From: Magnetospirillum sp. 15-1
GTDB taxonomy: Bacteria > Pseudomonadota > Alphaproteobacteria > Rhodospirillales > Magnetospirillaceae
Direction of reading: 5' to 3'
Length of the DNA stretch: 64,000 nt
Assembly (NCBI RefSeq): GCF_900184795.1
Contig: NZ_FXXN01000023.1
Coordinates: 293,072 to 357,071, forward strand
Shown: positions 60,601 to 64,000 of the stretch, one piece after another
Position numbering within the stretch: position 1 is the first letter of the stretch
Layout of the letters: every line of letters begins with the position of its first letter
Notes under the pieces: generated by a model
The model's input: only the letters and a program-made list of their open reading frames with translations
The model's database searches: none
What the model was told of the DNA's origin: nothing
Translations under genes and position numbers: made by a program

Positions 60601-63272
60601 TCCGCTTCACCCTGGACGGACAAGAGGTCGAGGCCGCCGACGGCGAGACCATCTGGCAGGTCTCCAAGCGCCAGGGGCGGACGCTGCCCCATCTCTGCCA
60701 CACCGATCGTTCCGGCTTCGAGCCCGAGGGCAACTGCCGGGCCTGCGTGGTGGAGATCAAGGGCGAGCGGGCCCTGGCCGCCTCGTGCCGGCGGCGTCCC
60801 ACCTCCGGCATGGTGGTCGACACCCAGGGCGGACGGACCGACAAGGCGCGCCGGCTGGTGTTCGAATTGTTGCTGGCCGACCACGCCTCGCCCGATCCCG
60901 ACTCGGCCTTCCTGGGCTGGGCCAGGGCGGTGGGAGTGGAACGGAGTCGTTTCGCCCCCGGCGCCGCGCCATCGGCACCCGACCGCTCCCACCCCGCCAT
61001 GGCGGTGCGGCTCGACGCCTGCATCCACTGCACGCTGTGCCTCAGGGCCTGCCGCGCGGTGCAGGTCAACGACGTCATCGGCATGAGCGGGCGCGGAGCC
61101 GACAGCCGCATCACCTTCGACTTCGATGATTCCATGGGGGCCAGTTCCTGCGTCGGCTGCGGCGAATGCGTCCAGGCCTGTCCCACCGGCGCGCTGCTGC
61201 CCGCCGCCGGGCCGGTCGAGGCGGAGCGCAAGGTGGACAGCCTGTGTCCCTATTGCGGCGTCGGCTGTCAGGTCACCTATCACGTGCGGGGCGACGAGAT
61301 CGTCGCGGCCACGGGGCGCGACGGAGCGGCCAATCACGAGCGGCTGTGCGTCAAGGGCCGTTTCGGCTTCGACTATTCCCGCCATCCCCAGCGCCTGACG
61401 GTGCCGCTGATCCGCAAGGAGGGGGCGCCCAAGGAACTGATCGACCCGGCCGATCCCTTCAGCCATTTCCGTCCCGCCTCCTGGGACGAGGCGCTGGATT
61501 TCGCCGCCGCCGGGTTGAAGCGCCAGCTTCCCGCCGCGCTGGCCGGTCTGGGCTCGGCCAAGGGCTCCAACGAGGAGGCCTATCTGTTCCAGAAGCTGGT
61601 GCGCACCGGCTTCGGGTCCAACAACGTGGATCACTGCACGCGGCTGTGCCACGCCTCCTCGGTGGCGGCTCTGCTGGAAGGCATCGGCTCGGGCGCCGTC
61701 ACCGCGCCGGTGGCCGAGATCGCCAACGCCGAGGTGATCATCCTGATCGGCGCCAATCCGTCGGCCAATCATCCGGTGGCGGCCAGCTTCATCAAGAACG
61801 CGGTGAAGCGGGGCGCCCAACTGGTGATCCTCGATCCCAGGGGGCAGGCGCTGACCCGCTTCGCCAGCCATCATCTCAAGTTCAACAACGGCACCGACGT
61901 GGCGCTGCTGAACGCCATGCTGCACGTCATCGTCGCCGAGGAGCTTTACGACAAGGCCTTCGTGGCGTCGCGCACCACCGGCTTTCCAGAGCTGGCCCTG
62001 CACCTCGCGGCCTATTCCCCCGAAGCCATGGCCCCGGTCTGCGGCATCGAGGCGGGCACCATCCGGGCGGTGGCGCGTCTGTTCGCCCGCGCCGGCTCGG
62101 CCATGATCCTGTGGGGCATGGGGGTGTCGCAGCACAGCCACGGCACCGACAATTCCCGCTGCCTGATCGCCCTGGCCATGTTGTGCGGCCAGGTGGGAAA
62201 GAAGGGCAGCGGCCTGCATCCGCTGCGCGGACAGAACAACGTTCAGGGCGCTTCCGATGCCGGGCTGATCCCCATGATGCTGCCCGATTACGGCCGTGTC
62301 GGGCTGGAGGCGGCGCGGGGACGTTTCGAATCCGGCTGGGGCATGGGGCTTGACCCCGTTCCCGGCCTCACCGTGGTGGAGATGATGACCGCCGCCCTGG
62401 CCGGCACCATCCGCGCCATGTACATCGAGGGCGAGAACCCCGCCATGTCCGACCCCGATCTCGCCCATGCCCGCACGGCGCTGGCCGGGCTGGAGCATCT
62501 GGTGGTCCAGGACATCTTCCTGACCGAGACCGCCATGCTGGCCGACGTGGTGCTGCCGGCCTCCGCCTTCTTCGAAAAGACCGGCACCTTCACCAACACC
62601 GACCGCCACGTGCAGATGGGCCGGCAGGTGCTTGACCCGCCGGGCGAGGCGCGCTCCGATCTGTGGATCATCATGGAGATGGCGCGGCGCCTGGGCCTGG
62701 GGTGGAGCTATGACGGTCCCAAGGCGGTGTTCGACGAGATGGGCTCGCTGATGGGCTCGCTGGCCGGCATCACCTGGGAGCGCCTGGAGGCCGAGGGCGG
62801 CATCACCACTCCGGCGGGCAAGGCCATCCTGTTCGATGACGGCTTTCCCACCGAGACCGGTAAGGCGCGGCTGGTGCCGGCCGGCGGCCTTGCCCCGGCG
62901 GAAAGCCCCGATGCCGACTATCCTTTCCTGCTGTCCACCGGCCGGGTGCTCGAGCACTGGCATACCGGCTCCATGACAAGGCGGTCCCAGGTGCTCGATA
63001 CCCTGCAGGGTGTGCCGGCGGTCAATATCAGCCCGGTCGACATGGCTCGCCTGGGGCTGGCCGAAGGCGCCATGGTGCGGCTGGAAAGCCGGCGCGGCGA
63101 TCTCCAGGCGGTGGCGGCGGCGGATTCCCGCCTGTCACCCGGCGCCCTGTTCATGCCGTTCTGCTTCACCGAGGCGGCGGCCAACCTGCTGACCAATCCG
63201 GCGCTCGACCCGGTGGCCAAGATTCCCGAACTGAAGGTCTCCGCCGTTCGGTTGTCGCCTTGCCCCGAATAG
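60597..63272 (+). CDS. fdsA: formate dehydrogenase alpha subunit (molybdopterin, FdsA-like)
   Basis: 891 residues. N-terminal [2Fe-2S] domain (HLCHTDRS, GNCRACVVEI), a double [4Fe-4S] ferredoxin domain (CIHCTLCLRACRAVQ, CVGCGECVQACPTG), then the molybdopterin domain with its own [4Fe-4S] site (CPYCGVGCQVTYHV, LCVKGRFG). The Mo ligand Cys and following His are in NNVDHCTRLCHASSVAAL, the formate dehydrogenase pattern. C-terminal dinucleotide-binding domain from about residue 775. The His-Cys3 cluster site usual after the first domain (D-H-x-x-x-C) is absent: the segment is ADHASPDPDSAF. It oxidises formate to CO2 or may run in reverse. Confidence 0.9.
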   Translation: MIRFTLDGQEVEAADGETIWQVSKRQGRTLPHLCHTDRSGFEPEGNCRACVVEIKGERALAASCRRRPTSGMVVDTQGGRTDKARRLVFELLLADHASPDPDSAFLGWARAVGVERSRFAPGAAPSAPDRSHPAMAVRLDACIHCTLCLRACRAVQVNDVIGMSGRGADSRITFDFDDSMGASSCVGCGECVQACPTGALLPAAGPVEAERKVDSLCPYCGVGCQVTYHVRGDEIVAATGRDGAANHERLCVKGRFGFDYSRHPQRLTVPLIRKEGAPKELIDPADPFSHFRPASWDEALDFAAAGLKRQLPAALAGLGSAKGSNEEAYLFQKLVRTGFGSNNVDHCTRLCHASSVAALLEGIGSGAVTAPVAEIANAEVIILIGANPSANHPVAASFIKNAVKRGAQLVILDPRGQALTRFASHHLKFNNGTDVALLNAMLHVIVAEELYDKAFVASRTTGFPELALHLAAYSPEAMAPVCGIEAGTIRAVARLFARAGSAMILWGMGVSQHSHGTDNSRCLIALAMLCGQVGKKGSGLHPLRGQNNVQGASDAGLIPMMLPDYGRVGLEAARGRFESGWGMGLDPVPGLTVVEMMTAALAGTIRAMYIEGENPAMSDPDLAHARTALAGLEHLVVQDIFLTETAMLADVVLPASAFFEKTGTFTNTDRHVQMGRQVLDPPGEARSDLWIIMEMARRLGLGWSYDGPKAVFDEMGSLMGSLAGITWERLEAEGGITTPAGKAILFDDGFPTETGKARLVPAGGLAPAESPDADYPFLLSTGRVLEHWHTGSMTRRSQVLDTLQGVPAVNISPVDMARLGLAEGAMVRLESRRGDLQAVAAADSRLSPGALFMPFCFTEAAANLLTNPALDPVAKIPELKVSAVRLSPCPE

Positions 63273-63386
63273 GCGCGGCTTTCAGCCGTTCATCGACACG
63301 GATGATGGTGTGGACGGCCCCTGCTCACCGGCATCGAAGTGCCCTAACGTGGTCGTTTCTGAGACGCCACAAAGAGGGGGCCGCCC

Positions 63387-64000
63387 ATGAGCGAGATTAT
63401 CAGGATTGCGATCGACCTGTCGAAGGGCGCGTTTGCGCTGCACGGGGTGAATGCGGATGAAGAAGCGGTTTTGTGCCGTCAGTTGAAGCGCGGCCAGGTT
63501 CTCGGCTTTTTCACCAAGCTGTCGCCGTGCCTGGTGGGGATGGAGGCGTGCGCCTCGGCCCATTACTGGGCGCGGGAGATCGGGGCGCTGGGCCACGAGG
63601 TGGTACTGGTCCCGCCGGCCTATGTGAAGCCGTACGTCAAGCGCGGCCGCAAGAACGACGCCAATGACGCCGCTGCCATTTGCGAAGCGATGGCGCGGCG
63701 CTCTGTCCCCCGGGTGCCGGTCAAGACGCCCGAGCAGCAGGCGGTGCTGATGCTTCATCGTGCCCGCAAGATGCTGGTGGGCCAGCGCACCATGCTCGCC
63801 AATGCGGTGCGGGCGCATCTGGCCGAGTTCGGCATCGTCGCGCCGTGCGGCGACAAAGCGCTCGACGGCCAGATCGCCGGCATCCACGGCAAGAGCGATC
63901 AGGCTTTGCCGCAATTGGCGCGCGAGGCGCTGGGCATGCTGGCGGCACAGTTGCGCGATGCCGAGGCCAAGATCGATGCGCTCGAGCACGAAGTCCTGGC
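63387..64000 (+). CDS. IS110-family transposase, partial (C-terminus beyond window)
   Basis: Open from ATG 63387 to the right edge, 204 residues seen. N-terminal RuvC-like DEDD domain: IRIAIDLSKGAFALHG with the first Asp, LVGMEACASAHYWAREI with the Glu, and YVKRGRKNDANDAAAICEAM with the Asp pair. Next comes the coiled segment HRARKMLVGQRTMLANAVRAHL typical of IS110/IS1111. The AGAGGGGG site precedes the start. The element end should lie within 63273-63386, just after fdsA, but no terminal repeat can be fixed. It may separate fdsA from accessory genes. Confidence 0.88.
   Translation, partial: MSEIIRIAIDLSKGAFALHGVNADEEAVLCRQLKRGQVLGFFTKLSPCLVGMEACASAHYWAREIGALGHEVVLVPPAYVKPYVKRGRKNDANDAAAICEAMARRSVPRVPVKTPEQQAVLMLHRARKMLVGQRTMLANAVRAHLAEFGIVAPCGDKALDGQIAGIHGKSDQALPQLAREALGMLAAQLRDAEAKIDALEHEVL

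Noticed and set aside
60393-62963. 856-codon open frame on the minus strand opposite fdsA
   Set aside because: Shadow of the strongly supported fdsA; no recognisable domain.
1-64000. tRNA or rRNA genes
   Set aside because: No cloverleaf with TTCGA-type arm or rRNA core sequence was seen in the gaps between genes.

Overview
The window is high-GC alphaproteobacterial DNA. Gene content (a large O-antigen/exopolysaccharide locus, DUF992, AbrB-type membrane protein, Fds-type formate dehydrogenase, BzdR/BoxR-like regulator) suggests a Rhodospirillales member such as Magnetospirillum/Paramagnetospirillum. That assignment is inference from gene types; no rRNA, tRNA, CRISPR or magnetosome gene is visible.

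Region 1 (1-11 kb, minus strand) is a tightly overlapping operon. In transcription order it holds a sugar epimerase, a GNAT acetyltransferase, a NeuB-type nonulosonate synthase, an AsnB-type amidotransferase, a PseA/WbpG-type sugar amidotransferase, a 126-residue unknown, a methyltransferase, a ketoacyl-ACP synthase III, an acyl carrier protein and an AAC(3)-family acetyltransferase cut by the window edge. It looks like a pathway for a nonulosonic acid or amidino sugar with a dedicated acyl-ACP module. Upstream lie gmd and fcl (GDP-L-fucose), and divergently a WecB-type UDP-GlcNAc 2-epimerase.

Region 2 (12.5-18 kb, plus strand) is core metabolism: purH, then cysD and cysNC for sulfate activation. 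An IS5-family (IS427-like) element sits exactly in the purH stop codon.

Region 3 (18-48 kb) is the polysaccharide locus proper. It has two paralogous 413-residue O-antigen ligase/polymerase proteins around a glycosyltransferase, a truncated second IS copy with gene remnants, an SGNH esterase and a second asparagine synthase. A WbpV/WbpK-like reductase, a WbpL-like initiating transferase and a WbpM-like dehydratase together could make and load a UDP-QuiNAc/FucNAc primer. Also present are FkbM and other methyltransferases, gmhB, a TviB/WbpO-like dehydrogenase, UDP-glucuronate decarboxylase, eight clear glycosyltransferases besides the WbpL-like enzyme, a polysaccharide deacetylase, rsmB and an embedded RHH/RelE toxin-antitoxin pair.

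Region 4 (47-55 kb) has a DUF2478-DUF4213/DUF364 fusion divergent from moaA, an AlgI-like MBOAT/SGNH acetylation pair, NAD kinase, an AbrB-family membrane protein, a WbuC-like cupin and a secreted DUF992 protein with a clear terminator. Region 5 (55-58 kb) has a divergent MurC/Mpl-like ligase and LD-carboxypeptidase, a plausible murein-recycling pair.

Region 6 (58-64 kb) is the most distinctive. An XRE regulator fused to a shikimate-kinase-like domain precedes a formate dehydrogenase-type operon (fused FdsG-FdsB, a 60-codon linker ORF containing a 26-bp inverted repeat, and FdsA). Matching TGCA-N6-TGCA palindromes lie upstream of both the regulator and the dehydrogenase. An IS110-family transposase runs off the right edge.
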